A stretch of DNA of 64,000 nucleotides, taken from positions 1,530,153 to 1,594,152 of the forward strand of contig NZ_OY759744.1 of assembly GCF_963662735.1 (NCBI RefSeq), in the 5' to 3' direction. Each line of letters begins with the position of its first letter. Within the stretch, counting starts at the first letter, position 1. This DNA comes from an uncultured Methanoregula sp. (GTDB taxonomy: Archaea; Halobacteriota; Methanomicrobia; Methanomicrobiales; Methanospirillaceae). A program made the position numbers and the translations under genes. The notes under the pieces are model-generated. The model worked only from the letters and a program-made list of their open reading frames with translations, did no database searches and had not been told where the DNA came from. Shown here one piece after another: positions 46,434 to 56,275 of this stretch.

Positions 46434-46788
46434 GGTTGTAAATTGTTTTTAGGGTTCCTATACGATAATACGATCTGTGAGAAAGGTTCCGGTATGATCC
46501 GTCAACAGTCACTTCCTTTTGATTGCAATCCATTTCATGCGAGTATTTTTTAGAATATTTATTTAACAATTTATGTTAACAAATTAAAAAGTTAAAAACA
46601 AAACATTATAATTATTGGTGTTCAACATATTCATCATCCACACGAGCCCGGACCGGCTGCAGCTATAAATGCCTGAAAACAGGGCATAAAAATGCCATGA
46701 AAGAGTTGGTATCTTACCAGAATCCCTTGGGAATTCAAGCAAGACTACCGTCACAATCACCCGGTAATGGATTACATCTGGTTTTGCT
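46434..46788. other. AT-rich intergenic region before the pilus genes
   Basis: No gene seen. From about 46545 it is very AT-rich, with TTTATTTAACAATTTATG and GTTAACAAAT (46575-46584). The latter 10-mer recurs inverted at 62177-62186 ahead of the second pilin cassette. It probably holds the promoter of the lipoprotein-ATPase transcript. Confidence 0.55.
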
Positions 46789-47535
46789 ATGAAAAATAAC
46801 GTGAATGCCGCTCTTGTCGGAACGGGAATTATTGTTTTACTATTAATCTTTGTTTTTTCTGCGGGGTGCATCAAATACCTGCCAACCAGCAATGGCGGGG
46901 ACAAGGGGACAACGATAGTCTCTTCAGAACTGCCCCGGAACAATGTCTTATCCCCCCCGGGTAATGCATCATTCAATCAATCGCCGGTTGTTACTCCTGC
47001 GGCAGTTGTGACAATTCACTCCCCCGGATTCCACGTGAATGAAGTGGATCCAATGCCCTATGTCACCCAGGATCCCTACAAGATTCCTTACCGGGATCTC
47101 GGGAACTGGTCTGCCGGAGAAACTGCCCGGGGGCAGAGAACTCCGCAGTTCTCCAAAAAAATTATCCTCCGTTCTAATTCAACAGCATTCCAGGTTAACG
47201 TTACGAAAGGGCCGCTTGTTATTGATCTGACCTGCACCCCCAAATTTTCCACCCCGGATCAGACCGCAATCAATGGCCAGAATTCCTTTGTTTTTTCAAA
47301 TGCAGAAGTGACCGTGATCGATGAAATTTCCAAAGCTGCTCTTGCAAAGGATGGGTATGGCGGTGTATACAGTTCCGATCTTCATAAAAAAATCACCATC
47401 TACCGGGAGGGATCATTTATTGTAACCCTCACGGGCAACTTCATCGATATCGATATGGCGATCATTACCGGTTCAGCACCGGAACAGGTCCCCGCGACTC
47501 CGGGTTCCCGGTATAACGGCTGGGTGGAGGAGTGA
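46789..47535 (+). CDS. Lipoprotein at the head of the pilus operon
   Basis: A 248-residue exported protein: a hydrophobic signal ending in the lipobox FSAGC, then a Ser/Pro-rich stretch and a beta-rich domain of unknown family. It overlaps the secretion ATPase gene by one base, so it is co-expressed with the pilus machinery and may be an accessory of it. Confidence 0.75.
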   Translation: MKNNVNAALVGTGIIVLLLIFVFSAGCIKYLPTSNGGDKGTTIVSSELPRNNVLSPPGNASFNQSPVVTPAAVVTIHSPGFHVNEVDPMPYVTQDPYKIPYRDLGNWSAGETARGQRTPQFSKKIILRSNSTAFQVNVTKGPLVIDLTCTPKFSTPDQTAINGQNSFVFSNAEVTVIDEISKAALAKDGYGGVYSSDLHKKITIYREGSFIVTLTGNFIDIDMAIITGSAPEQVPATPGSRYNGWVEE

Positions 47536-49502
47536 TGCATTTGCCTGAAAAAAAAGTGAGGTGGGGTACCCGGTTTCAGAATTTTCTGGTGATGGTATCA
47601 TGCACGCTCCTCCTTGTGGGACTCAGTGATGTATTCACGACCCTGAAAAAAAGTATCCGTGTCAAAAAAGATCCACTCCCCCCCATAGAACCCCATCCCC
47701 GGCAGAGCACCCCTAAAAATGAATTGCCAGCCCTGGATATGGTGACTGCCCGTTCATCCTTTGAACACCTCCTTTCAATCCTTGCTGAACCCTCGTGGGA
47801 AGGCATAGCATCCCTCATGGCCCTCGTCGCAGTTGCCCTGGTATCGGCATTTATCGTCCTGTTTATCGATATCACCCTCCCCGCCATGATCGGTCTTTCG
47901 GTTGTCACATTTGTGGCGGCAGTGCTATCTGTTAAGACAATTTCACGCAGGCGGGCGGAGGGATCCTGGCTTCCGCTGGGGATCTTCAATAAAAGTAAAC
48001 CGGATTGTTCTTTGCCTGTGCCGGATTTGTTTCCTGAATCAGAGCCTTTTGAATCGGGCTATGCCATGGATATACCGGAAGAAATTGCGTTGGCTACCCT
48101 GGAGCGGTACTGGGTTGCAGAACCCTATTCCTATGTAAAGATCGAACGGGTCAGGAACGAGGGGTTCACCTACATCGTGGTCGAACCCGCCATCTCCCAG
48201 AAAGAGAAGACAATCCTGATGGAAACCTACGCCCACCTTCGGGACATCATCATTTACGATAACACGGAGAAAGGCAAGGAAGATCGCGTTGATCCGATTG
48301 CCGTGGCAAGGATCATCCGGCAGTTTGATCCGGATATTACCGAGGATCGGGTAGAGATCCTGAATTATTATATCCGACGGGATCTCTCCGGCTATGGCCC
48401 GCTCGAAGTCCTTATGCGCGATCCGGCGCTGGAGGATCTCAGTTGCAATGGTCACGATCTCCCCGTTTTCATCTTTCACCGGACGTACGGCAGTCTGCCG
48501 ACGAGTATCTATTTTACCGAGAGCGAACTGAACCAGTTCGTCTTAAAACTCGCCCAGAAAGCCAACAAGCAGATGTCGCTGTCGAACCCCATGGTCGATG
48601 CCACCCTGCCGGACGGTGCACGTATCCAGATCACCTACAGCGCAGTGGTTTCAACAAAAGGCAGCTCGTTTACCATCCGGAAATTCCGGGCCGAGCCCAT
48701 GACACCGCTGGATCTCATCCGGTTCGGCACTTACAATGCAGAAACCCTTGCGTTCATCTGGCTTGCCATCGAGCACCGCAAAAGCCTCCTTGTTGTCGGG
48801 GGTACGGCAAGCGGCAAGACCTCGATGATGAACGCGGTCTCCCTCTTCATCCCGCAGAACGCAAAGGTGGTATCACTTGAAGACACAAGAGAGATCCAGC
48901 TCCCGCACAGGAATTGGCTCCCCACCCAGACCCGGGAACTCAATGTGGAAGGGATTAAAGGCGACATCGATCTCTTCTCCCTCTTAAAAGCCTGCATGCG
49001 GCAGCGCCCGGAATATATCATCGTCGGGGAGGTCCGGGGCGTGGAAGCCCAGACCCTCTTCCAAGCCATGAATTCGGGTCACGCAACCCTATCGACTATC
49101 CATGCGGGAAGCGTGTACGAAGCGATCAACCGCCTGACCCACGATCCGATCAATGTCCCGCCCGTGATGTTCCAGGCGCTTGACCTTGTCGTTGTCCAGT
49201 CAATTTACACGCTAGGTAAGACACGGATCCGGCGCTGTCTCTCCATCCATGAGATTGAAGTCACCAGGAACGGGGAGATCAATCCCCTCCTCCTGTTTGA
49301 ATGGGATATTCAGCACGACACATTTACCCGGAAGTTCCAAAAATCAAAAGTGCTGGATGAGATCGCATTTCACTGCGGGTGGGATGCAGAAGAACTGGAA
49401 CACCAGCTCAAAAAGCGCGAGGAATTTTTCTCCTGGGCTCTTGAAGTGCAGCCGCCAACCCTGAGGGATCTTGCAAACGCCATTCATGATCTGGGTGACT
49501 AA
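47535..49502 (+). CDS. Type IV pilus/archaellum-type secretion ATPase with transmembrane N-terminus
   Basis: A 655-residue ATPase of the GspE/PilB/FlaI/TadA family. Walker A GGTASGKT is near residue 425; the Asp box LEDTREIQ and His box SGHATLSTIHAGS follow. Unusually, the first 140 residues carry about three hydrophobic segments (around 16-36, 95-116 and 118-136), so it appears membrane-tethered, while relatives are soluble. ATG 47535 follows GGAGG; a GTG three bases upstream is also possible. The next gene is its membrane partner. Confidence 0.9.
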   Translation: MHLPEKKVRWGTRFQNFLVMVSCTLLLVGLSDVFTTLKKSIRVKKDPLPPIEPHPRQSTPKNELPALDMVTARSSFEHLLSILAEPSWEGIASLMALVAVALVSAFIVLFIDITLPAMIGLSVVTFVAAVLSVKTISRRRAEGSWLPLGIFNKSKPDCSLPVPDLFPESEPFESGYAMDIPEEIALATLERYWVAEPYSYVKIERVRNEGFTYIVVEPAISQKEKTILMETYAHLRDIIIYDNTEKGKEDRVDPIAVARIIRQFDPDITEDRVEILNYYIRRDLSGYGPLEVLMRDPALEDLSCNGHDLPVFIFHRTYGSLPTSIYFTESELNQFVLKLAQKANKQMSLSNPMVDATLPDGARIQITYSAVVSTKGSSFTIRKFRAEPMTPLDLIRFGTYNAETLAFIWLAIEHRKSLLVVGGTASGKTSMMNAVSLFIPQNAKVVSLEDTREIQLPHRNWLPTQTRELNVEGIKGDIDLFSLLKACMRQRPEYIIVGEVRGVEAQTLFQAMNSGHATLSTIHAGSVYEAINRLTHDPINVPPVMFQALDLVVVQSIYTLGKTRIRRCLSIHEIEVTRNGEINPLLLFEWDIQHDTFTRKFQKSKVLDEIAFHCGWDAEELEHQLKKREEFFSWALEVQPPTLRDLANAIHDLGD

Positions 49503-49505
49503 AGC

Positions 49506-51356
49506 GTGTTCCTTCCACCATTCCTGAGGAGAGCCGAGAAGAAGCTGACTGATTTTGAGATGATGATGCACGGCAGCAACCTGCGCTCGGTGCTCCGGTC
49601 GGCTCACATGCCAATCACCGCGGAGGAGTATCTTCGGACCGTCCGGGTCAACCTTGCCGGCACGCTCGTGATGTTCTTCACGCTCTACGGTTTTTTTCTG
49701 ATCAGCGGGTTCGAACTGGATATTTTCGGTTTGAAGACAACAGGGACAATGCTCTGGATCCTGTTATTCGTCCTGATCGTGCCCGGGCAGTATGCAATGC
49801 AGATGTATTACCCCCAGATCATCGCCCATGGCCGGAAAAGCCGGATTGACCTGGACATGCCCTATGCCATCTCCTACATGCAGGCTCTCTCCACCACCAT
49901 GCCCCCGTTCGGGATTATTCGCAAGGTGTACGAAGAACACGACATGTTCGGGGAGATCTCAAAAGAGTTCGGCATGATTGTCCGGGACGTTGAACTCTTT
50001 GGGGATGATCTTGATACTGCCATGAAGAACCTGCAGCGGATCACTCCCTCCACCAATCTCCGCGACTTCCTCAACGACCTTGCCATCGTGTTCGACAGCG
50101 GAGGAAATGTCACTACATATCTCGGGGCAAAAACCGAATATTACCGGGACCAGGCCAAACAGGAACTCGAACTGGTCTTAAAGACCATCGAGATCATGGC
50201 CGAAGTCTACGTGACGGCCTTTGTTGCCGGGCCGATCGCCCTCATCATCATGATCGTTGCACAGGGGATGACAAATTCCCAGAGCATGGCATGGATCCTT
50301 CCGTTGATGTATATCTGCATCCCGGCTGGTGCGATTGTCCTCATCTGGATCCTATCCATGATGCTCCCCCCGGAGAATATGGAGATCTCCCGTAAGGAGA
50401 CAATTGAACATGATTTTGGTTCCAACGTGCCAGGATCGAATGAGAAAGCCCGTTCCGAAGAAGACCCGAAAAACAAAGAGTTCTACAAGAGGATTGCAGC
50501 GAATAAACAACGAAATTACTATCTTGGCCTGCTGCGTCACCCGTTCAGGACCTATATCCGGAGTTACTATTATGGTCTTGGTCTCGGGGTACTCTTCGCT
50601 GGGATCATCGCCGGGTTCTGGCTTACCGGGAGTTTTGATTCCCTGATACCCCATGACCGGATGGAGGCGGTACTCTGCTTGATCATCATCGGGTTCATGG
50701 CTCCTATTGCCGTTTCGTACGAGGGAAGGCGCTGGTACGTGCAGAACATAGAATCCCACCTGCCGGATTTCCTTAGGGAACTTTCCGATATGAAAGATAT
50801 CGGGATCACCCTGCACGAAGCTATTCACCGGATTGCCGGGGCGAAACTCGGTGTCCTGAGTTCCGAGCTCTCGGTTGCGTCCCGGGATATAGAGTCGGGA
50901 GCGTATGTCAGTTCCGCGCTCGTGAAGATGGAAGAGCGTATCGGTCTCGTGTCGGTGAAGCGTGCAATTTCCCTGCTCGTGCGGGCCAGCGAGATCACGA
51001 CAAACCTCCGGCAGATCTTCATCATCGCCATAACGGATTTTGAATACTATCTCAAACTCAAGAGGGAACGCTCAAACACAACGATCATCTACGTAATGAT
51101 CATTTACCTCTCGTTTGGTATCTACCTGTATACTGCATACCAGCTGAATGTGCCGTTCCTTGAAGCGTTCAAGGGAATGAACCTGAGCATCGACACGGCC
51201 GGTAACCTTTCCGAGATGTTCCGCATCGGTATTATTCTCGCTACATTCTCCGGCATCATGGCCGGGCAGTTCAGCTCAAACAGCATCCTTGCCGGCTTCA
51301 AGCACAGTATAGTTCTCCTGGCTGCCACCATTGCCCTTTTTGTATTTGTGATGTAA
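49506..51356 (+). CDS. Type IV pilus/archaellum-type membrane assembly protein with two T2SSF domains
   Basis: A 616-residue PilC/TadC/FlaJ-type protein. It has two cytoplasmic T2SSF domains (cores PFGIIRKVYEEHD and ELSDMKDIGITLHEAIH), each followed by transmembrane helices. It forms the platform on which the ATPase acts. It starts with GTG, 4 bases after the ATPase stop. Same transcript as the lipoprotein and ATPase. Confidence 0.9.
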   Translation: MFLPPFLRRAEKKLTDFEMMMHGSNLRSVLRSAHMPITAEEYLRTVRVNLAGTLVMFFTLYGFFLISGFELDIFGLKTTGTMLWILLFVLIVPGQYAMQMYYPQIIAHGRKSRIDLDMPYAISYMQALSTTMPPFGIIRKVYEEHDMFGEISKEFGMIVRDVELFGDDLDTAMKNLQRITPSTNLRDFLNDLAIVFDSGGNVTTYLGAKTEYYRDQAKQELELVLKTIEIMAEVYVTAFVAGPIALIIMIVAQGMTNSQSMAWILPLMYICIPAGAIVLIWILSMMLPPENMEISRKETIEHDFGSNVPGSNEKARSEEDPKNKEFYKRIAANKQRNYYLGLLRHPFRTYIRSYYYGLGLGVLFAGIIAGFWLTGSFDSLIPHDRMEAVLCLIIIGFMAPIAVSYEGRRWYVQNIESHLPDFLRELSDMKDIGITLHEAIHRIAGAKLGVLSSELSVASRDIESGAYVSSALVKMEERIGLVSVKRAISLLVRASEITTNLRQIFIIAITDFEYYLKLKRERSNTTIIYVMIIYLSFGIYLYTAYQLNVPFLEAFKGMNLSIDTAGNLSEMFRIGIILATFSGIMAGQFSSNSILAGFKHSIVLLAATIALFVFVM

Positions 51357-51482
51357 TCCTGTCCGTCTATCGTATGATATCGACCGATCCGATGGAGATT
51401 CCACCCAAATAAGAGGCCCCCATCAAGGTATATGAATGAAAAAGGGATTATCCGGAACTTTCTTCCGGCGTGGCGCCTTTTT

Positions 51483-51986
51483 TTAAAGATACAATGAACC
51501 CATCGATATGGTCTTGCCCGTCTCCTTGTCCACAACGAGCCAGGTGATCCTGGAATTCTTCGCAAGGATCGTGCTTCCAAACTTCATACCCTGGCTCCCA
51601 TCATCCATTCCTTCGATATAGAATGTATCTCCGGCCTGGATTGTCGTATCGGTGCTTCCTCCGTTATTGCCGACTTCGGTAAAATTCCTCACTTTACTTC
51701 CTCCGGCATCGACAGCAGACAACGACGTCTTGTTATCTTCGGAACGTAAAACCACATTGATGGAGCTGAGCATGAACGGGTCACCCCCGTTATGTTCAAA
51801 ATAAATACGGTGATGCGCCGAATCCGCGGTAACCCGGATAGAACTTTGCGGGCTCTTTTCAGTGCCTCCGGAAAACCCTCCCGCATACGTACTCACGATA
51901 GCGGCTATCATGATGGTCACCGCAAGCATGAGCATGACCCCGACAACCGGTGAAACCGCGTCCGTATAATTTCTGCCCCTGCTCAC
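51483..51986 (-). CDS. Type IV pilin, cassette 1, second gene
   Basis: A 167-residue archaeal pilin: a short charged leader, then the Pilin_N motif DAVSPVVGVMLML and a hydrophobic helix of about 20 residues that would form the fibre core. The outer domain is Ser/Thr/Gly-rich. The start overlaps the preceding pilin by 4 bases (ATGA). Confidence 0.88.
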   Translation of the reverse strand: MSRGRNYTDAVSPVVGVMLMLAVTIMIAAIVSTYAGGFSGGTEKSPQSSIRVTADSAHHRIYFEHNGGDPFMLSSINVVLRSEDNKTSLSAVDAGGSKVRNFTEVGNNGGSTDTTIQAGDTFYIEGMDDGSQGMKFGSTILAKNSRITWLVVDKETGKTISMGSLYL

Positions 51987-52618
51987 ACGACCACCACATC
52001 TTTGTCAAAGATGACCTGACCGCTTGGGATGTGGACAATCTTCACCGTAATAACGTCACCTGCCCGGTATCCGTTGACCGGGTCTGTCGTGTCAAAGTTG
52101 AGAACCGCATCCAGGCCGAGATTGTGATGGGGCGATGTGCTATAAAACTGGGCCGGGGTTACCAGAAGATCCCCGGCCATCAGAACGGCTGATGCATTTC
52201 CAAACCAGCTTTTATATCCGCCATCCGGACTCGCGGTAAGGGGGGAACCGAACCGGTCCTGATCATTGATGAACAAGGCCCCGGCGTACATGCCGGAGTC
52301 AGCTGAAACTGCTTTCTCCCCCATGAGGTAGCCCTTGATCAGCTGTCCCGACTCATTCCTGAAATAGGTGGAGATACTCAGGTCCCTTGTCTGGAGGGCA
52401 TTTCCGCTGATGTGCTCGATTGTCATCGCGTGCGCTGAAAAGTCGCCAAAGGATCGGTTTTCGTAGAAACGGACTTCGAGAATTGCAGACGGGGCTTTTT
52501 TTCCGGTACCGGAAAGACCCCCGGCTGCTGCACTGACAATAGCCGCAATTATAATGGTGACCGAAAGCATGAGCATGACACCAACTACGGGAGATACTCC
52601 CCCCTCTTTCGTTTTCAT
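51983..52618 (-). CDS. Type IV pilin, cassette 1, first gene
   Basis: A 211-residue archaeal pilin with GGVSPVVGVMLML and a hydrophobic core helix. Its C-terminus, IPSGQVIFDKDVVVV, matches that of the first pilin in cassette 2 (IPSGATIFNKDVVVG). It is transcribed divergently from the pilin-like genes beginning at 52854. Confidence 0.88.
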   Translation of the reverse strand: MKTKEGGVSPVVGVMLMLSVTIIIAAIVSAAAGGLSGTGKKAPSAILEVRFYENRSFGDFSAHAMTIEHISGNALQTRDLSISTYFRNESGQLIKGYLMGEKAVSADSGMYAGALFINDQDRFGSPLTASPDGGYKSWFGNASAVLMAGDLLVTPAQFYSTSPHHNLGLDAVLNFDTTDPVNGYRAGDVITVKIVHIPSGQVIFDKDVVVV

Positions 52619-52853
52619 TCAGGCACATCCTTGCGATATGAACAGGAATATTCCGTTCATTTCCCTTTATCTCATAACCGTGTCCGATATTCCGTAACCG
52701 TTCTTTAAGGAAAATTTATTTAATAAATATGATTAACAATACTTATAAATTTAACATTTTAATTTACCAGTCTCTGATCGAAGCTGGTTTTTTCATTTCC
52801 TGATGTGAATTTTGCAATAAGCCGGTAATACCGGCATTGGAACCGGATACATA

Positions 52854-53267
52854 ATGAGCGGGAAAACAGCGGACTCGGGGGTCTCGGAAGTAGTGGGGGA
52901 GATGCTTATGATAGCTCTTGTCATCGTATTGATTTCTGTATTTTCTGCCGTGCTCTTCAATTTCCTGCCTGCCGATCGCGATCCGAGCATTTCCATCCTG
53001 ATGAGTAATGACCAGCAGAACATAACGCTCTGGCACAAGGGGGGAGACTGGGTGAAGTCCGATGACCTGACCGTGATAATAGGAAACGAGACTTCCCGGA
53101 TATCATTCTCTCATAAGAATGGGGGACTTACGCTGGTTCCGGATAAGACGGTATTCGATCTCGGGAGTAATATCACGGTGCGAATGCCCGCCGATCTCGA
53201 AGGTAATGAGACTGTCAAGCTGGTTACCCCCCACACGATGATCTTTACCGGGAAGGTTTTCCTGTGA
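52854..53267 (+). CDS. Pilin-like protein
   Basis: A 137-residue protein with the pilin-type N-terminus SGVSEVVGEMLMIALVIVLI. Here the SPVVG of the other pilins is SEVVG, giving an acidic residue at the start of the helix. The outer part is short and beta-rich. It overlaps the next gene by 4 bases. It may be a minor pilin. Confidence 0.8.
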   Translation: MSGKTADSGVSEVVGEMLMIALVIVLISVFSAVLFNFLPADRDPSISILMSNDQQNITLWHKGGDWVKSDDLTVIIGNETSRISFSHKNGGLTLVPDKTVFDLGSNITVRMPADLEGNETVKLVTPHTMIFTGKVFL

Positions 53268-54160
53268 GTGAGGATGCCGTGGCCCCGGTTGTTGCTGCGA
53301 TGCTCCTCCTCGCAATCGGGGTTACCTTTTTTGCCGCATGGAATGCCTATTACATCCCCTCGATGAAAGCGCAGTCCGAGATCACGCATCTCAAGGAAGT
53401 TGAAACCGGTTTTTTGCGTTTTTCATCGGATATCGAGACCGCTGCCTCACTGAAAAGGAATATGAGACTGTCGGAGCCGATCCTGCTGGGCGGGGGGGAG
53501 TTTGCTTTTGATGAAGTGAAATCCGGGGGTTCGCTCAGGATCTTAAGTGAGAACGAGGGGTACATGCGGCTGACCATTACCAACGGAACCACCCCGGAAA
53601 CGACAAGCAATCTTCTCCGGTTTTCAAATTATTCGTATCAGCCGGAGAATAATTACTGGCAGAACCAGGGGTATGCATGGTCATATGGTAACGTGAATGT
53701 CACGAAAGGTTCGCTTTCAACACCCCTCCAGCACACCCGTATGGATGATGTGAAGTACGGGGTAACCGGGGCACTGTTCGATCTGGATGCCCTCCCTTCG
53801 CCAGAGGATCCTGCCCGGTGTTCCCTGATGAATGTATATACAGTCACTATTACTCCATCTGCCGGACAAACGTCTGAAAGCGGTAACGGGAACGGGATGC
53901 TCGTACTGGAGAGCACGGTTGTGAACCAGCAGTTTGCCAATGCAACGGGCATGAAGGTTGGACTCAACCCCGATCTGCCAAAAGGATTCCGGGATGCTCT
54001 CTGGGAGACCATCAGCCAGCGTGCAAATAATGTCCTGACCTGCGGAAATGTCCATACCTCCCTTGATCCTTCGAACCAGGAGATCCGGATGGTGTTTGAT
54101 ACCATTCCGAATATGACCCTGAACCGGAAAACAACGGAGATCACGCTCGGGACAAACTAA
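53264..54160 (+). CDS. Pilin-like surface protein
   Basis: A 298-residue protein with a very short leader and a class of N-terminus like the pilins (DAVAPVVAAMLLLAIGVTFF), then a long outer domain rich in Asn and Ser. It starts with GTG, overlapping the previous gene by 4 bases. The size suggests a tip or adhesin-type subunit; the domain is not recognised. Confidence 0.78.
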   Translation: MSEDAVAPVVAAMLLLAIGVTFFAAWNAYYIPSMKAQSEITHLKEVETGFLRFSSDIETAASLKRNMRLSEPILLGGGEFAFDEVKSGGSLRILSENEGYMRLTITNGTTPETTSNLLRFSNYSYQPENNYWQNQGYAWSYGNVNVTKGSLSTPLQHTRMDDVKYGVTGALFDLDALPSPEDPARCSLMNVYTVTITPSAGQTSESGNGNGMLVLESTVVNQQFANATGMKVGLNPDLPKGFRDALWETISQRANNVLTCGNVHTSLDPSNQEIRMVFDTIPNMTLNRKTTEITLGTN

Positions 54161-54193
54161 CGACCAGTGCCGGTCGGATAGTTCCCCGGAAAA

Positions 54194-54583
54194 TTACCCT
54201 GCCATCTGTGGCAATATGACGAACAGATTGTTGATTACCACCGCACTATAGAAAACGATGAGAATGCAATAAAAAACAAATCCCGATCCTTTCACGCGCT
54301 GCTCTGCAACAAGGGAGACCAGAAAGATCACGAGAAGGATTGCAGCTTTGAGGACCAGGTGCAGGGCAGGGTTTGCCACAATTCCTGTCATAAGGGGATT
54401 GAGTTCAACGCCCCCCATCCGGAGAATGATCTGGGTTGTTGCGATATCGAGCAGGAATAATATTCCGAGAACGAGCAGGAGTTCCACGCTCCGGCGTATC
54501 ATCCCGTGGTCCAGCGGACGATATGCCGGGAACGGGCTGTGGATATCGTGGCCCGGTCTTCCTGCAAACATAGCAGATACCAC
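54194..54583 (-). CDS. DUF5658 family membrane protein
   Basis: A 129-residue protein with four hydrophobic segments. The conserved block LDIATTQIILRMGGVELNPLM fits DUF5658. It starts with GTG at 54583 or an ATG at 54571 or 54502; the last gives a start right at the first membrane segment. Function unknown. It is convergent with the pilin-like pair. Confidence 0.75.
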   Translation of the reverse strand: MVSAMFAGRPGHDIHSPFPAYRPLDHGMIRRSVELLLVLGILFLLDIATTQIILRMGGVELNPLMTGIVANPALHLVLKAAILLVIFLVSLVAEQRVKGSGFVFYCILIVFYSAVVINNLFVILPQMAG

Positions 54584-54796
54584 AACTTCATCATATTAAG
54601 TGCTTCTCGTCATAAAAAGGCCATTTTGGGAATTAATTAAACTTTAATTTTTAATTATAAGAAAAGTTAATGAAATTTTCACAAATGCCGTTTTTATTGT
54701 TATGCGAGGTTGAAGCTCATACGAGTAAAGAATGAATAGTTTCCTGAATTTCATTAAACTATGGGAAAATCCCGCTAAAATGCAAATCCAAATTAA

Positions 54797-55672
54797 TCAG
54801 CGATTTCCGGCATTCCACCAGAGGTGAGCGCTGTAAGACACCCCGTTCAGGACAAATCCTTTGTCGCACGGCCGGAGTTTTTGGGTGAAATAGTCTTTCA
54901 GGATCTCTTCATGAGCAATAGTAGAGCAGTTCAGGCGCTGGTAATATTCCCTGACAACTTCATCGACGTCCTGGTATACCGTGGCTTTTTTTCGTTCTGT
55001 TGTCAGATTGGCATATATGCCCATCTCATACAGTACCTGCCAGAGACTGTCTGCAAGAAGTTCTCCCGGATATTCCCTGCCATGAAGCCGTGGCCAGAGA
55101 TCCCGGCTGACGCGTGCCCATGATGGGGGCGTCAGGAACCAGAATAAGTGGACCCTCCCCCGGCAGCAGGCTTGCATCTTTTCAATGGCCTCCCCGATGT
55201 CTGTCATGGAGAGGGAATAGGAAGCGATCACCGCATCGAATGGATCGCCAAGCTCGCTTATAGAAACATCTTCCCACCGTGAAGGGATGACGGTTATGTT
55301 TCCCACCCCCGAACGTGCCAGGTTTTTCTGCAGCTCTTCCCGCATGGCGCCGGATGGTTCGATCACGGTTACCTCGCAGCCCATTTCAGCAAGGGGAATT
55401 GCGTGGGTCCCGCTTCCACCCCCGATATCAAGGACACGTGAGCCGGCGGGGATCTGCATGGCTTTCAGCTGTGCCTCTTTCTTTCCCTGCCAGGATTCAC
55501 GGGCACGGCTCCTGACGTAGAGATCGGTCACGTTATTCCGGTTGTTCCAGTAAGCGTCTGCACTCTCGAATTCCGGTATCCGTGACTGGTCGAGTTTTTT
55601 CTGCCGCCACAGGTCTCTCCAGTACCTGGGGTACAGGGAAACAGGAACGGGGCCGGGGATCAATGGTTCCAT
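54797..55672 (-). CDS. Class I SAM methyltransferase, paralogue A
   Basis: A 291-residue methyltransferase with motif I VLDIGGGSGTHAIPLA, acidic loop VIEPSG and motif VIASYSLSM. It has a 60-residue N-terminal extension (YWRDLWRQKKL) and a C-terminal domain with LFWFLTPPSW and DLWPRLHG. A paralogue with the same layout is at 56276, separated by the FmdE-type gene. Substrate unknown. Confidence 0.85.
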   Translation of the reverse strand: MEPLIPGPVPVSLYPRYWRDLWRQKKLDQSRIPEFESADAYWNNRNNVTDLYVRSRARESWQGKKEAQLKAMQIPAGSRVLDIGGGSGTHAIPLAEMGCEVTVIEPSGAMREELQKNLARSGVGNITVIPSRWEDVSISELGDPFDAVIASYSLSMTDIGEAIEKMQACCRGRVHLFWFLTPPSWARVSRDLWPRLHGREYPGELLADSLWQVLYEMGIYANLTTERKKATVYQDVDEVVREYYQRLNCSTIAHEEILKDYFTQKLRPCDKGFVLNGVSYSAHLWWNAGNR

Positions 55673-55691
55673 GGGATTTCAGCCGGGATAT

Positions 55692-56255
55692 TCACGATTT
55701 CAGTACGGTATAATATGATGCGACACCGCAGTTCTTGCACATTACCTTTCCTTTGACAACAACATGCCGGTTATCCATGATCTGCTCCCCGCACATGCTG
55801 CACTTCTCTTTCGTATGCGGGAATCCCGGGATGTCGTCATCGGGAATGTCCATATGGACATGCTCGATCTTCAGGATCTCCGGTTCGGGAATTTCACCGA
55901 GGAGTTTGAGCATCTCTTTCTGTTCCAGCTTATCATGTGCTGCACGGTTTTTTTCATGGACCGATACACGGACCGCCTTCCGCGTCCCGATATCCACAAA
56001 CGTGGCGGCAAATTTTCCATAGTCTTTATGCTTGAGGTTCCTGTGGCCAAGCGAGCAGCCGGTGATTGCCTGGACCGCATCTGCCCCGCACCGGTCGATC
56101 TCCATATACACGATGAGATTGCGGTTCTCTTCATGGGGGTTCATGCCCAGTTCCCGCAATCCAGCAATGGTCAGCCGTGTTCCAAGGACAATCCCGCCAC
56201 AGACATGCCCATGGAAATTTTTCGCCTTGTTGAATAGTACTTCGTAATCGCTCAT
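55692..56255 (-). CDS. FmdE-family protein with zinc ribbon
   Basis: A 187-residue protein of the FmdE/FwdE family, named for its association with formylmethanofuran dehydrogenase. The N-terminal metal motif is FHGHVCGGIVLG and a later RCGADAVQAITGCSLG block follows. A C-terminal zinc ribbon holds CSMCG and CKNCG. ATG 56255 (MSDYEVLF) is preferred because the domain starts there. It lies between two paralogous methyltransferase genes on the same strand, 19 bases from one and 20 from the other. Confidence 0.88.
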   Translation of the reverse strand: MSDYEVLFNKAKNFHGHVCGGIVLGTRLTIAGLRELGMNPHEENRNLIVYMEIDRCGADAVQAITGCSLGHRNLKHKDYGKFAATFVDIGTRKAVRVSVHEKNRAAHDKLEQKEMLKLLGEIPEPEILKIEHVHMDIPDDDIPGFPHTKEKCSMCGEQIMDNRHVVVKGKVMCKNCGVASYYTVLKS

Positions 56256-56275
56256 GTTTTCACCCGTTTTTTGTT

